The notes beneath the pieces were generated by a model, which worked only from the letters and a program-made list of their open reading frames with translations, searched no databases and had not been told where the DNA came from. DNA of 64,000 nt, taken from the NCBI RefSeq assembly GCF_030164465.1, contig NZ_JASNJE010000006.1, positions 142,786 through 206,785 on the forward strand, in the 5' to 3' direction. How positions within the stretch are numbered: position 1 is the stretch's first letter; each line of letters starts with the position of its first letter. The position numbers and the translations under genes were made by a program. Source of the stretch: Sedimentitalea xiamensis (GTDB lineage Bacteria > Pseudomonadota > Alphaproteobacteria > Rhodobacterales > Rhodobacteraceae). This document shows positions 1 through 9,646 of this stretch, one piece after another.

Positions 1-77
1 ACATATTCCAATCACGCGCAACGGCCATTCCGATCATTCGGTGCGGCCCGAACCGAAAAGCAACCCAGGAGAAGACC

Positions 78-545
78 ATGCAGACCCTCAAATCCCTCAC
101 CGCCCTCACCGTGGCCCTCGCCCTGGCGGCGCCCGGCATCGCCGCCGCGCAGAGTGCCGCCCATGACGGCCATGCTGCCTCGGCGCTGGAAATCGTGCTG
201 AATGATGGCGCCAAATGGCAGGGCGATCAGAACATGCTCACCGGCATGAGCGCGATCCACGCCACCATAACCGGGAACCTGGACGCGATCCACGCCGGCA
301 GCCTGTCGGCCGATGCCGCCGGCGGGATCGCCGCCGATGTGCAGAAGCAGCTCGATTTCATGGTCGAGAACTGCGTGCTGGAGCCCGAGGTCGACGAGCA
401 GTTCCACATCGTCCTCGGCGAGGTGATGGCCGGTGTCGCGGCGCTCGAGGCAGGCGAGGTGGAGCCGGGCGCGGTGACCATCGTTCAGGCGCTGAACGCC
501 TATGGCGAGCATTTCGAGCATCCGGACTGGCGGATGATCGACTGA
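78..545 (+). CDS. Secreted small helical protein of unknown function
   Basis: The 155-residue product starts with a clear Sec signal peptide (hydrophobic core about residues 8-20, cleavage near AAAQS). A good AGGAGAAG ribosome binding site lies just before the ATG. The mature part is rich in Ala, Glu and His, looks mainly alpha-helical and has a single Cys about halfway along. It is probably a periplasmic four-helix protein, but I recognise no catalytic motif and assign no function. It stands alone, convergent with the LysR gene that follows. Confidence 0.75.
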   Translation: MQTLKSLTALTVALALAAPGIAAAQSAAHDGHAASALEIVLNDGAKWQGDQNMLTGMSAIHATITGNLDAIHAGSLSADAAGGIAADVQKQLDFMVENCVLEPEVDEQFHIVLGEVMAGVAALEAGEVEPGAVTIVQALNAYGEHFEHPDWRMID

Positions 546-578
546 ACGCGCGCCCGCAGGGACGACCCGGCCGGGGCA

Positions 579-1496
579 TCACGCCCCGGCCGGTTTTCCG
601 TCACGCGGGCGGCGGCCCTCCAGCAGGTCGGCCTGCGCCGCCAGTGCCTCGGCGATGAAATCGACGAAGGCGCGGATGCGGGCGGTCTGGCGCAGATCCT
701 CATGGGTGAGCAGCCACAGGTCGAGGCGGAAATCGTCCGGGAACGGTGCCACGCGCACCAGTTCGGGGTCGGGATCGGCGATGGCGCAGGGCAGCGGCGC
801 AAGGCCGGTGCCGGCGCGTGCCGCCGCAACCGCCGCCGAGATCGAATTGGTGCGGAATTGCGGGCGCAGGCCGGGCAGCCAGTCCTTGAGCGCCTGACGC
901 AGGGGCGCATGGCCACTGCCAAAGCCGATCCAGTCGTTGCGCGCCAGATCTCCGGCGATTCCGGCACGCTGGCGCGCGGCGCTGGCATAGACGCCGAAGG
1001 CCAGTCGTCCCACCCGGCGTCCGACCAGGGTTTCCTGCACGGGATTGCCAAGGCGCAGAGCCACATCCGCTTCGCGCCGGGTCAGATCGAGCCGCATGTC
1101 CGAGACCAGCAGTTCCAGATCAATGCCCGGCCATTCGCGCCGAAACGCCGCCAGATGCGGCGGCAGCAACCCGATGGCCAGCATGTCGGTGGTGGTGATG
1201 CGGACCTGTCCGCTCGGCCGCTGGTCCTGGCCCGTGACCTGGCGGCGGATGGCGGCGATCTCGTCGTCGATGCGGGCGGCCGCCGGCTGCATGGCCTCGC
1301 CGGCGGCGGTCAGGGCGTAGCCCGAGGGCAGGCGCTCGAACAGACGCACGCCAATGCGGTTCTCGAAGCTGCCAAGGCGGCGAAACACCGTCGAATGCGT
1401 CACGCCCAGCAGCCGCGCCGCCCCCGACAGGCTGCCCGCCTGCGCGATGGCCAGGAACAGGCGGTAATCGTCCCAGTTCTGTTCCTGTGCATCCAT
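579..1496 (-). CDS. LysR-family transcriptional regulator
   Basis: The 305-residue protein has an N-terminal winged helix-turn-helix (about residues 8-66, with the LysR pattern FLAIAQAGSLSGAARLLG) followed by a periplasmic-binding-type effector domain. I chose the ATG at 1496, which gives MDAQEQNWDDYRLF; the open frame continues upstream to 1805 but that extension has no LysR similarity. LysR regulators usually control the divergent neighbour, but the 440 bp upstream holds no convincing gene, so its target is unknown. It is convergent with the secreted protein at 78-545. Confidence 0.9.
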   Translation of the reverse strand: MDAQEQNWDDYRLFLAIAQAGSLSGAARLLGVTHSTVFRRLGSFENRIGVRLFERLPSGYALTAAGEAMQPAAARIDDEIAAIRRQVTGQDQRPSGQVRITTTDMLAIGLLPPHLAAFRREWPGIDLELLVSDMRLDLTRREADVALRLGNPVQETLVGRRVGRLAFGVYASAARQRAGIAGDLARNDWIGFGSGHAPLRQALKDWLPGLRPQFRTNSISAAVAAARAGTGLAPLPCAIADPDPELVRVAPFPDDFRLDLWLLTHEDLRQTARIRAFVDFIAEALAAQADLLEGRRPRDGKPAGA

Positions 1497-1939
1497 GCAA
1501 GAATTCCTTACGTTGACCGCTTGTCCCTGCGCGCTTGCGGACAGCCTATCTTGAAGATGCCAGCAAGGTCCAGCCCGAAGCCGGGCCGCACGGACAAAGG
1601 AGAAAGCCATGCCCGGCACTGAGTCGCCGAGGCCAAGGTGTGTTTCAAGACCGGCCGCGTCGAGGTGGCCCCTGACGCCGCCGCGTCGAAGATGCGCAGG
1701 AGGAACGCGCGCCCAGCCGGCGCATGATCGAACGCTTCGCGCAAGGGTATACATCCGGCATCTGGAGAATGCCGGGCGCATCGACATGCTTGCGGTGTGC
1801 GCCACCGGGACGACATCCGGTGCGGCGCTGCTGTCCGATAACCGTCAATGCCCCTTGCGCCGACCTGCGCAGACAAATAGAAGGCCACAAATTTGAACGT
1901 TGTGCGTATTGCGCACGCAGGAACCTATGGGGAACTAGG
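1497..1939. other. Gene-poor stretch between LysR regulator and tig
   Basis: No credible complete gene is seen in these 443 bases. A near-ideal ribosome binding site (AAAGGAGAAAG) precedes an ATG at 1609, but the frame after it has a composition unlike a real protein; a different frame ([19 protein letters not shown]) looks slightly more protein-like and stops near 1727. This may be the remnant of a gene once divergent from the LysR regulator. The tig promoter should lie in the right half. A 5-bp inverted repeat (GTGCG/CGCAC, 1902-1916) lies just before tig. Confidence 0.4.
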
Positions 1940-3271
1940 ATGCAGGTCACAGAGACGCTGAACGACGGACTGAAGCGAGGCTACGCGATCACGGTTACGG
2001 CTGCCGAGCTGGAAGCGAAGGTCAACGAGAAACTTGCCGAAGCCCAACCCGAAATCGAGATGAAAGGGTTTCGCAAGGGCAAGGTTCCGATGCCGCTGCT
2101 GAAGAAGCAGTTCGGTCAGCGTCTGATGGGCGAAGCGATGCAGGAAAGCATCGATGGCGCCATGAGCAAACATTTCGAGGAAAGCGGCGACCGTCCGGCG
2201 ATGCAGCCCGAGGTCAAGATGACCAACGAGGACTGGAAGGAAGGCGACGACGTCGAAGTCGCGCTGTCCTACGAAGCCCTTCCGGCCATTCCCGAGGTCG
2301 ATCTGAAGTCGGTCACGCTGGAAAAGCTGGTGGTCAAGGCCAGCGAAGCCGACGTCGAGGAAGCCCTTGGCAACCTGGCTGAAACGGCCCAGAACTTCGA
2401 GCCGCGCAAGAAAGGCTCCAAGGCCAAGGACGGCGATCAGGTCGTCATGGATTTCGTCGGAAAGGTCGACGGAGAAGCGTTTGAGGGCGGTGCGGCCGAG
2501 GATTATCCGCTGGTCCTGGGATCCAACAGCTTCATCCCCGGTTTCGAGGATCAGCTGTTGGGCGTGAAGGCCGGCGAAGAAAAGACCGTGACTGTCAGTT
2601 TCCCCGAGGAATATCAGGCCACGCACCTGGCCGGGAAGGAAGCCCAGTTCGATTGCACGATCAAAGAAGTCAAACAGCCGGTGGCGGCGACCATCGACGA
2701 CGAGCTGGCCAAGAAATTCGGGGCAGAGGATCTGGCGGCGCTCAAGGTCCAGATCGGCGAACGTCTGGAAGCGGAATACGCGGGTGCCTCGCGGGCCGTG
2801 ATGAAACGTGCCCTGCTGGACGCTCTGGACAAGTTGGTCGAATTCGACCTTCCGCCGAGCCTTCTGGAAGCGGAAGCGGGACAGATCGCCCACCAGCTCT
2901 GGCATGACGAGAACCCGGATGTGACCGGCCACGATCACCCGGAAATCACGCCGACCGACGAGCACCAGAAACTGGCCGCGCGGCGCGTCCGCCTCGGGCT
3001 GCTGCTGGCCGAGCTTGGACAGAAGGCCGAAGTCGAAGTCACCGACGCCGAGATGACACAGGCGATCATGAACCAGGCCCGTCAGTATCCGGGGCAGGAG
3101 CGCCAATTCTTCGAATTCGTGCAGCAGAACCAGCAGATGCAGCAGCAAATGCGCGCGCCGATCTTTGAGGACAAGGTTGTCGACTACATCTTCGAACTGG
3201 CGACAGTCACGGACAAGGAAGTCGGCAAGGACGATCTCCAGAAGGCTGTCGAAGCCATGGAAGACGAATAA
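1940..3271 (+). CDS. tig: Trigger factor, ribosome-associated chaperone
   Basis: The product is 443 residues, the usual length for the family. It binds the ribosomal exit tunnel and shields nascent chains in the cytoplasm. The ribosome-docking signature GFRKGKVP is at about residues 44-51, the FKBP-type peptidyl-prolyl isomerase domain at about 160-245 ([20 protein letters not shown]), and the helical substrate cradle fills the C-terminal half, with a Gln-rich patch near residue 390. I chose the ATG at 1940 because it gives the canonical MQVTETL start; the frame upstream shows no homology. It is followed by an intrinsic terminator and is monocistronic. Confidence 0.97.
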   Translation: MQVTETLNDGLKRGYAITVTAAELEAKVNEKLAEAQPEIEMKGFRKGKVPMPLLKKQFGQRLMGEAMQESIDGAMSKHFEESGDRPAMQPEVKMTNEDWKEGDDVEVALSYEALPAIPEVDLKSVTLEKLVVKASEADVEEALGNLAETAQNFEPRKKGSKAKDGDQVVMDFVGKVDGEAFEGGAAEDYPLVLGSNSFIPGFEDQLLGVKAGEEKTVTVSFPEEYQATHLAGKEAQFDCTIKEVKQPVAATIDDELAKKFGAEDLAALKVQIGERLEAEYAGASRAVMKRALLDALDKLVEFDLPPSLLEAEAGQIAHQLWHDENPDVTGHDHPEITPTDEHQKLAARRVRLGLLLAELGQKAEVEVTDAEMTQAIMNQARQYPGQERQFFEFVQQNQQMQQQMRAPIFEDKVVDYIFELATVTDKEVGKDDLQKAVEAMEDE

Positions 3272-3320
3272 GGATCAGTCCGTCTGGCCCAAGTGCCAGG
3301 CTTTCTGATGCGGAAACGGC

Positions 3321-3350
3321 AAGAGCCGCCTCTGAGGGCGGCTCTTTTCG
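3321..3350 (+). terminator. Rho-independent terminator of tig
   Basis: A 9-bp perfect stem (AGAGCCGCC at 3322-3330 with GGCGGCTCT at 3337-3345) closes a 6-base loop and is followed by TTTTCGTTTTCG. It lies 50 bp after the tig stop codon and separates it from the convergent luxI gene. Confidence 0.88.
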
Positions 3351-3438
3351 TTTTCGAGTGTAAGTCTTGGTCGTGAGTGGTCTTGGCCTGAAATGAAATT
3401 GTCGGTTCTGCCAGCTCCGCCAGGCAGGCTTGACCAGA

Positions 3439-4281
3439 TCAGTTGAAACGACGCAGGGCTTGTCGCGATTTGTCCGACAATGTGCCCGATACGGCTTCGA
3501 TGAGCTGGCGGACCGCCACGATTTCTTCGGGGCTGTTTGCATCGCGCAACTGCTGGACGAAGTAGTCCTGCAATTCGCCCGATGAGCCTTTGGCCGGACG
3601 AAACGGAATGCAGTTGTCGGACTTCGGCCGCGATTTTTCGGCGATAAGGGCAATCACCTCTTCTTCCGACGAGAACACGTTGCCGCGGATGTCCGAAAAT
3701 TCGCGGATGCTGGCAATGCGTTCGTCCGAGCAGTCCATCAGCGCGGCCATGGCCGTCACTTTTCCCATCGGTTTTGCACTGCCGACATAATCATACGGCG
3801 CGTTCCCGGACCGTTTGAGCACCCGGTTCATCACCGGGTCGATGACGGCCACAGCGTCGAGCACGCCGGCTTTCTGGGCGTATTCGAAGGCTCCGATCAT
3901 GACCTCGCTGGTCACGTAGGAAATCGAGTTGCGCGATTTTCCGCCCGAAAGCCTGGCTGTGTCGACGCAGAACCGTGTCGCTTCCCAAAGCCGGGAGCTG
4001 CGCAGAGGCGGTTCGCCATCAAGAATGCTGTAGAACACATCGGCCAGCATGTGCGGGCCGGTGGTTTGCAGCAGTCGCATGCACCCGACGACATTCCCGT
4101 CATCGTCGAGGCTGACGACATGCGTCGGATCGAGATCGTCGAATTCGTCTCTTTCCATGCCGTCCTGAACATTCACGTCCCAACCCAGACGGCCCTGGAA
4201 CACGCGCGCGCGAAGCCTGTACATGTCATCCAGAACCGAACCGAATTTGTGCCTGTTCAGTGAGTCTATCGTAATGATCAT
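3439..4281 (-). CDS. luxI: LuxI-family acyl-homoserine lactone synthase
   Basis: The protein makes an N-acyl-homoserine lactone signal from S-adenosylmethionine and an acyl donor. All hallmark residues are visible at near-canonical positions: R24, F28, W34, D45, D48, R69, E100 and R103. At 280 residues it is about 60-70 longer than typical LuxI proteins. The excess is a C-terminal tail (from about residue 215, beginning RPKSDNCIPF) that is rich in charged residues and looks helical. It lies 91 bp downstream of luxR on the same strand. The acyl chain cannot be predicted from sequence alone. Confidence 0.93.
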   Translation of the reverse strand: MIITIDSLNRHKFGSVLDDMYRLRARVFQGRLGWDVNVQDGMERDEFDDLDPTHVVSLDDDGNVVGCMRLLQTTGPHMLADVFYSILDGEPPLRSSRLWEATRFCVDTARLSGGKSRNSISYVTSEVMIGAFEYAQKAGVLDAVAVIDPVMNRVLKRSGNAPYDYVGSAKPMGKVTAMAALMDCSDERIASIREFSDIRGNVFSSEEEVIALIAEKSRPKSDNCIPFRPAKGSSGELQDYFVQQLRDANSPEEIVAVRQLIEAVSGTLSDKSRQALRRFN

Positions 4282-4292
4282 TTTCGTTCCCC

Positions 4293-4338
4293 ATCTATTC
4301 CTGCCACCAAAACTATAGATGCAGGATATTTGATCTAT
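4293..4338. promoter_or_regulatory. Inverted and direct repeats in the luxR-luxI gap
   Basis: ATAGAT (4315-4320) and ATCTAT (4333-4338) form an inverted repeat with a 12-base spacer, and a further ATCTATT occurs at 4293 as a direct repeat 40 bp from the one at 4333. The element lies about 35-55 bp upstream of luxI, where a LuxR-type operator is expected. It does not match the classical lux box, so its role is only suggested by position. Confidence 0.3.
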
Positions 4339-4372
4339 TGGGGAATTCCCGTAGGTCGATTTTCCGACGCTG

Positions 4373-5074
4373 TCAGCCCGGCATGATCAGGTTGAGACCA
4401 ATTGCGCGGCCAACCGCCTGCGGCGTCGAAAGGGCGCCGAGCTTTTCGCGCCCGGAACGCAGGTGAACTTCGACGGTGCGGTGTGAAATGGACAGGATAT
4501 CGCCAATGTCCTGCTGAGACTTGCCCGCGGCCACCCATTGCAGAATTTCGACTTCGCGGGAGGACAACGCAGGCATCGAGATCGCCCGCGCCAGCACGCC
4601 CGTTTTCGTCACGTTGTCATGCATGTGAACGGCGGACGCCTGCAGGTCGCCGATCACGGATTTTTTCAGCTTCTCCCATTCCACCGGGGAACAATCCCGG
4701 GTGACGCTCAACAGCCCGCAATCGCCGTAAGGGCCGCGGACGGGAACCGTCAGGCCGCGATCGCTTATCCCGAAATCGTGGGCATCCTTGAAAACCTTGG
4801 TGAATTTCGTGTTCTGTTCGAAACAACCCCAATCGACGGGAGCGATGCTTTTTGCGGATTGCGTCAAGGTGGGGTCAAGGTTGTGGTAGCTTTGCTTTGC
4901 GTAATGTAACTTCCATGCGTCAGGATAATTGGCATAGCCCTGCACGTCGCCGCTGACCGGATTGATCGTGGCATAGGACGCGTAGTCGAATTCGAGCAAC
5001 TGACACAACTCGTCCAGATAGGACCCAGCATGCTGGTGCACGTTCTGTACCGAACTGAGATCGATCAGTTTCAA
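4373..5074 (-). CDS. luxR: LuxR-family quorum-sensing transcriptional regulator
   Basis: The 233-residue protein combines an N-terminal autoinducer-binding domain (signal-contacting W54, Y58, D67, P68 and W82, equivalent to LuxR/TraR W57, Y61, D70, P71 and W85) with a C-terminal LuxR-type HTH (about residues 165-225, LSSREVEILQWVAAGKSQQDI). The frame begins at a TTG with a well-placed GAGGA seven bases upstream, so I keep that start. It is the presumed receptor for the product of the adjacent luxI. It starts only 36 bp after the XRE regulator gene, suggesting a three-gene transcript. Confidence 0.92.
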   Translation of the reverse strand: MKLIDLSSVQNVHQHAGSYLDELCQLLEFDYASYATINPVSGDVQGYANYPDAWKLHYAKQSYHNLDPTLTQSAKSIAPVDWGCFEQNTKFTKVFKDAHDFGISDRGLTVPVRGPYGDCGLLSVTRDCSPVEWEKLKKSVIGDLQASAVHMHDNVTKTGVLARAISMPALSSREVEILQWVAAGKSQQDIGDILSISHRTVEVHLRSGREKLGALSTPQAVGRAIGLNLIMPG

Positions 5075-5110
5075 TTCTGTGTCCTCGGTGCCGGTGCATG
5101 AATGCCCAGG

Positions 5111-5515
5111 CTAGCTTGGCACCTTCAGTCTGGGTTTCGTGTCGGTATCTGCCATCGAACGGATGAACGCCAGGACAGCCCGTTTCTGTTCGCCCGGAAG
5201 GGAGCTGTAGGCCTCCACCATCTGGACAACGTCCGGATCGGACAAGTAGGTCAGTTTGTCCAGCAACACGGGCGCATCACCGGTGCCGTCATCTGTCCCT
5301 TGTTCGATACCATCGAAGAAATGCGTGACATCCACATTCAGAGCGTCCGCAATCGCCCACAGCCTCGAGGCACTGACCCGGTTGGATCCGGTTTCATACT
5401 TCTGAACCTGCTGAAATCTGACTCCGACCGCGGAGCCGAGATCGGCCTGGCTCATGTTCGCGGCGAGCCTGCAAGCGCGGATGCGCTGTCCAACTACTAC
5501 GTCCACCATGTTCAT
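5111..5515 (-). CDS. XRE-family (Cro/CI-type HTH) regulator
   Basis: The 134-residue protein has an N-terminal HTH_3 domain at about residues 8-62 (GQRIRACRLAANMSQADLG followed by VSASRLWAIADALNVD) and a variable C-terminal half ending in an acidic and helical segment. I chose the ATG at 5515 because the 49 codons upstream lack family similarity; an ATG two codons downstream is also possible. It is co-oriented with luxR and luxI with a 36-bp gap, so it may be cotranscribed with the quorum-sensing genes. This kind of regulator is common in Rhodobacterales and its target is not evident. Confidence 0.85.
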   Translation of the reverse strand: MNMVDVVVGQRIRACRLAANMSQADLGSAVGVRFQQVQKYETGSNRVSASRLWAIADALNVDVTHFFDGIEQGTDDGTGDAPVLLDKLTYLSDPDVVQMVEAYSSLPGEQKRAVLAFIRSMADTDTKPRLKVPS

Positions 5516-5725
5516 CTGCGTCAAAATCTCCGATTTGTTCGCGCCTGATCGTCCGGTTCCCGCGGGTAATCGAGGTCGGCCCGCGAGTGAACCAGAGCCG
5601 CATCCGGTGCTACCGTCTCCTAGCCCTTGGCAAAGTCTGCATGACATTGCCCGAACAGGCAATGGCTTTCTGATTGAATTGACCTTGCATTTTATCCAAT
5701 CGGTTGAATGACCGATGGTGCGCTG

Positions 5726-7684
5726 TCACAAGTCGATGCGGTAACGGGCGAAACCGTCAGGGCCATTCCCGGCGGGTTCGATGACCACGCCCTGCACGTC
5801 GTCCAGGTAGGTCTGCGATCTTGGGCCGGTGTCGAACAGGACGGATGCGCCGTCCAAGGGTTTGAACGACCAGTTCGCGTCCGCCCTGGGGTTGATGGTG
5901 CCGTGTTGAACGATGTATCGGACGATCACATCGCGGTTCGTGTCGGGACCTTCGAAAATCACGGTATCGTCCATAGCACCGGGAAAACTGCCGCCGCCGC
6001 TTGCACGGTAATTGTTGGTCGCGATGACGAAGTTCTGTTCCAGGTCAATTGGTTGCCCGTCAAACTTGAGGTCGGTGATACGGTTCGCTTCGGGATTGAT
6101 CAATTCGCCCTTGGTGTCGAATTTCGATGGCTGGCTGAGATCGATCCGGTAGGTCACGCCGTCAATCACATCGAAATTGTAGGACGGAAATTCAGTGTTC
6201 AGCAAAGGCTGGTCTGGTTTGCCGGGTTCGATCCGGTTGAACATCCCGGCAGAGCGTTCCAGCCAATCCTTGACTTGTGCCCCGGTGACGAGCACGGCGC
6301 GCGCCGTGTTCGGGTAAAGATACAGGTCGGACACGTTCTTGATCGCGACATCTCCCTTTGGCACGTCCGTGTAGTATTCCGGGCCGCCCCGGCCGCCGGC
6401 CTTGAACGGCGCCGCGGCCGAGAGGACCGGCAGGTCTTCGTACTCCGTTCCGAGCAGCATTTCCTTGATATACCAGGTCTGCGCCATCGACACGATCTGG
6501 ATCGACGGATCGTCCGCCACGAGCGCGAAATAGCTGTGCAGCGGTGCATTGGTCTTGCCGACCGCGCGGCGGACATAGGCAAGCGTTTCATCGTGTTCCT
6601 TCTGGACGGATGCCAGAACCGCCGCGTCGCTTTCCACCAGCGCCGTGTAGGAACGGTCTTCGTTGCGCCGGGAAATGGGCCGGGCTTCGGCGGAATGGCC
6701 GGTGATGCGCCAGCCATTGCCGTCGCGTTCTAGGATCAGGTCGATCACACCCAGATGGCTGCCCCAGAACCCGCCCATGGTGGCGGGCTTGCCGTGGATC
6801 GTGCCGGCCTGCGCGTCGATGGCGGCGTAACCGGCATAGGTGTCGGACGGAAAGACGAGGTGGCTATGCCCGGTCATCACCGCGTCGATCCCTTCGATCG
6901 CCGCAAGCGGGACCGATGCATTCTCCATCCCCTCGCTTTCCTGCGCCGCACCGATGCCGGAATGAGACAGCGCGATGATGATGTCGGCACCCTGTTCCTT
7001 CATCTCGGGCACCAGCGCACGGGCGGTTTCAAGGATGTCGCGCGCCTGCACGTTGCCTTCGAGATGGCGGCGGTCCCAATTCATGATCTGCGGCGGGACA
7101 AATCCGACGAGGCCGATCCGGATCGGAAGTCGCGTTCCCGCCCCGTCCGTCAGGGTCCGGTCGAGAATGACATAGGGGTCGATCAACGTGGTGTCGCCGC
7201 CGGGCGCGGCCCCCAAGGCCTTGGCGACGTTGGCGCAGACAACCGGAAAAGCGGCTCCCGCCAGGGATTTCATCAGGAAATCGAGCCCGTAGTTGAATTC
7301 GTGATTGCCCAGCGTCGCCGCGTCGAATCCGACGGCGTTCATGGCGGCGATCACCGGATGCATGTCGCCTTCCTTCATGCCGCGTTCATAGGCGATGTAG
7401 TCGCCCATCGGGTTTCCCTGAAGAAAATCGCCATTGTCCAGCAACAGGGAATTGGTTGCCTCCGCCCGGATCGCGCGCACGGTCGATGCGGTGCGTGCAA
7501 GCCCGACCGTGTCGCGCGGTTTGTCCGCGTAGTAGTCGTAGGGAAACACATGCACATGCAGATCGGTGGTTTCCATCAGGCGCAGGTGGGCCTGGTTTGC
7601 CGCCGCGTGAACCGAAAACGGATGCAGGGCGATCAGACCGGCGCTGCCGGCGAGGAAGGAACGGCGATCAAGATGGAGCGGCAT
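5726..7684 (-). CDS. cpdB: Periplasmic 2',3'-cyclic-nucleotide phosphodiesterase / 3'-nucleotidase
   Basis: The enzyme hydrolyses 2',3'-cyclic nucleotides and 3'-nucleotides in the periplasm to salvage nucleosides and phosphate. The 652-residue protein starts with a twin-arginine signal ([15 protein letters not shown]). Calcineurin-like metal motifs are visible: [14 protein letters not shown] near residue 40, the GNHEFNYG motif, and GHSHLVFP near residue 260. The 5'-nucleotidase C-terminal domain follows. Length and domain order fit CpdB. AAAGGAC precedes the ATG. It is divergent from the aquaporin gene. Confidence 0.92.
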   Translation of the reverse strand: MPLHLDRRSFLAGSAGLIALHPFSVHAAANQAHLRLMETTDLHVHVFPYDYYADKPRDTVGLARTASTVRAIRAEATNSLLLDNGDFLQGNPMGDYIAYERGMKEGDMHPVIAAMNAVGFDAATLGNHEFNYGLDFLMKSLAGAAFPVVCANVAKALGAAPGGDTTLIDPYVILDRTLTDGAGTRLPIRIGLVGFVPPQIMNWDRRHLEGNVQARDILETARALVPEMKEQGADIIIALSHSGIGAAQESEGMENASVPLAAIEGIDAVMTGHSHLVFPSDTYAGYAAIDAQAGTIHGKPATMGGFWGSHLGVIDLILERDGNGWRITGHSAEARPISRRNEDRSYTALVESDAAVLASVQKEHDETLAYVRRAVGKTNAPLHSYFALVADDPSIQIVSMAQTWYIKEMLLGTEYEDLPVLSAAAPFKAGGRGGPEYYTDVPKGDVAIKNVSDLYLYPNTARAVLVTGAQVKDWLERSAGMFNRIEPGKPDQPLLNTEFPSYNFDVIDGVTYRIDLSQPSKFDTKGELINPEANRITDLKFDGQPIDLEQNFVIATNNYRASGGGSFPGAMDDTVIFEGPDTNRDVIVRYIVQHGTINPRADANWSFKPLDGASVLFDTGPRSQTYLDDVQGVVIEPAGNGPDGFARYRIDL

Positions 7685-7832
7685 GGGATTGTCCTTTTGC
7701 TGGGGCGTCGGGTCGGTATGGATCGGCGTCGGCGCGGGATCGGTCGAAAACGTGACCTTCGTGTTCTCAAATGCTTTGCCAAAATTTCAGAATCAGCAAA
7801 TGGTTTTCCCTGTGGTTTCCTGGAGCATGAAT

Positions 7833-8522
7833 ATGACAAAGAAATTTCTGGCCGAGTTTTTCGGCACCTACTGGTTGGTTTTCGGCGGTTGTGGAAGCGC
7901 GATCCTGGCGGCAGGTGTCGCGAATGTGGGAATTGGCTGGCTTGGGGTCAGCCTCGCTTTCGGCCTGACCGTCCTCACCATGGCCTATGCTGTCGGGCAT
8001 ATATCCGGAGGCCATTTCAATCCTGCCGTGACCCTCGGGCTGGTCATCGGCGGCCGACACAGCAGTTCCGAATTGCTGCCCTACTGGGCTGCGCAGGTCC
8101 TTGGGGCGACGGCGGCCGCGGCGACGCTTTACGTGGTGTTCACGGGGATGGCCGATTTTCAGGGCGTCGGTGGCTTTGCTTCCAACGGGTTCGGCGAAGC
8201 GTCGCCGGAGAAATACGGGATGCTGTCCGCGCTCGTGATCGAGATCGTCCTGACCGCCTTCTTCCTGATCATCATTCTCGGGGCGACATCGAAGGGGGCG
8301 CCCGCCGGGTTTGCCCCGATCGCGATCGGTCTCGCATTGACGCTCATCCACCTGATCTCGATTCCGGTCACGAACACCTCGGTCAACCCGGCGCGGTCCA
8401 CCGGGGTGGCCCTTTTCGCGGAGGGGCCTGCCTTGGGCCAGCTCTGGCTATTCTGGGCCGCGCCTCTGGCCGGTGCAGCGATCGGCGCAATGATCTGGAA
8501 GATGATGACGACAGACGACTGA
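7833..8522 (+). CDS. aqpZ: Aquaporin Z-type water channel
   Basis: This 229-residue major intrinsic protein passes water, and perhaps small solutes, across the inner membrane. Six membrane segments and both NPA boxes are visible (GGHFNPAVT about residue 63 and SVNPARS about 185); the Arg after the second NPA and the small residues around it fit the water-selective AqpZ type. Two in-frame ATGs occur (7827 and 7833). I chose 7833 because the GGAG at 7822-7825 is seven bases from it but only one base from the first. It is divergent from cpdB across about 145 bp. Confidence 0.94.
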   Translation: MTKKFLAEFFGTYWLVFGGCGSAILAAGVANVGIGWLGVSLAFGLTVLTMAYAVGHISGGHFNPAVTLGLVIGGRHSSSELLPYWAAQVLGATAAAATLYVVFTGMADFQGVGGFASNGFGEASPEKYGMLSALVIEIVLTAFFLIIILGATSKGAPAGFAPIAIGLALTLIHLISIPVTNTSVNPARSTGVALFAEGPALGQLWLFWAAPLAGAAIGAMIWKMMTTDD

Positions 8523-8571
8523 TGCGGTGACGCGGCAGAGGTTTAGCCTGTATTGCCGCGTGCCGTGCCGT

Positions 8572-9060
8572 TCATTCGATGACGGTCGGTTGCACCAGTC
8601 CGGTTTCGACCAGCATCCCGCGTTTCTTGGCTTCGTAGTAATAGCCGCGGGAATAGTGTTTGACCGCGTTGTCGTAGCTGCCGTCGGCCAGCAACCAGGC
8701 GCCGCGCAGATACTTGCCGGCGTATTTCAAGTTGGTTTCGGCATCCAGAAGATCCTCCGGCTTGCCGCGGAACCCCATGGATCTTGCGGTCGCCGGAAGG
8801 ATTTGCAGCAAACCGTAATAGGGGCGGTTGATCGCTTCGGGGCGGTGGGTGCTCTCGCGAATGGCGAGACGATGCACCAGCGGCCGCGGAATTTCGTAAA
8901 GATCGGCGTAGGTATTGATCAGCTCGCGCAGTTCCGGTGTTTCGTTGGGATATAACGGCGTCGCGGCCAGGCGTTCCGGAGTTTCGTTTCGGGCACAGGC
9001 GGATGTTGCAAGGCCGATTGCGATGACGGCCAGGGCACGCCGGCGGGACAGAGGAGACAT
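8572..9060 (-). CDS. Small lytic transglycosylase lipoprotein (SLT domain)
   Basis: The 162-residue protein carries a lipoprotein signal with the lipobox ATSAC. The single SLT domain has the catalytic Glu in the motif RESTHRP, followed by YYGLLQILPATARSMGF, the usual GLMQ region. It should cleave peptidoglycan glycan strands from the periplasmic face of a membrane. The protein is short compared with soluble Slt70 and lacks any SPOR or LysM domain. It is convergent with aqpZ and divergent from the DUF1330-like gene. Confidence 0.88.
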   Translation of the reverse strand: MSPLSRRRALAVIAIGLATSACARNETPERLAATPLYPNETPELRELINTYADLYEIPRPLVHRLAIRESTHRPEAINRPYYGLLQILPATARSMGFRGKPEDLLDAETNLKYAGKYLRGAWLLADGSYDNAVKHYSRGYYYEAKKRGMLVETGLVQPTVIE

Positions 9061-9226
9061 GTGGTGACCAAGGTTGTTTCTACTGCGCGAAAACCGTTAC
9101 CGGATCGGCGGCGCAGGGCAAGAGGCATGGGAAATGATGCGCGGCGATCTGCCGATGAGATGGCTTGTCCCGGAGCCGCGGTCAGGCCAAGTTGACGAAT
9201 AGGCGCATGGGCAAGAGGCGAAGCGA

Positions 9227-9646
9227 ATGGAACACGTCGGCTTTGGCAAGGAAGAATACGAGGCGTTCAAGGCGAATGACCGACCGGGTCCGATTCACAT
9301 GCTCAACCTTGTCCTGCTGCGTGACTGGGCCGACTACCCGGATGGATCGCGTGTCAGCGGCAGGGATGCCTACGCGGCCTATGGACGATTGAGCGCACCG
9401 ATTTTCGCACGGGTTGGCGGGCGGATCGTCTGGCGCGGCAGAATGGAACAGATGGTCATCGGCCCCAGGGACCGTGTCTGGGACTTGTGTTTCATCGCCG
9501 AGTATCCGCAACCGTCGGCGTTCCTTGAAATGCTGAAAGACAGCGCATACCGCGAGGCCATGCTGCATCGTCAGGCGGCGGTCCGGGATTCGCGCCTGAT
9601 CCGCATGGCGCCGCAGGAGACCGGGGAAAATTTCGGGAACGGCTGA
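9227..9646 (+). CDS. DUF1330-like protein
   Basis: The 139-residue protein looks like the DUF1330 family: a dimeric alpha/beta-barrel fold with the typical pattern PIHMLNLVLLRDWADYPDG near the start and the YREAMLHRQAAVRDSRLIRM segment near the end. The family has no agreed function. There is no signal peptide. Its stop overlaps the ATG of the next gene by one base (TGATG), so the two are translationally coupled. Confidence 0.8.
   Translation: MEHVGFGKEEYEAFKANDRPGPIHMLNLVLLRDWADYPDGSRVSGRDAYAAYGRLSAPIFARVGGRIVWRGRMEQMVIGPRDRVWDLCFIAEYPQPSAFLEMLKDSAYREAMLHRQAAVRDSRLIRMAPQETGENFGNG

Noticed and set aside
5708..6733. Long plus-strand open frame of 341 codons
   Set aside because: It lies fully opposite cpdB, whose protein has clear catalytic motifs; the frame is a shadow caused by high GC codon bias.
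6755..8530. Plus-strand open frame of 591 codons across cpdB and aqpZ
   Set aside because: It is antisense to cpdB and out of frame with aqpZ, has an Arg/Gly/His-rich composition and no domain.
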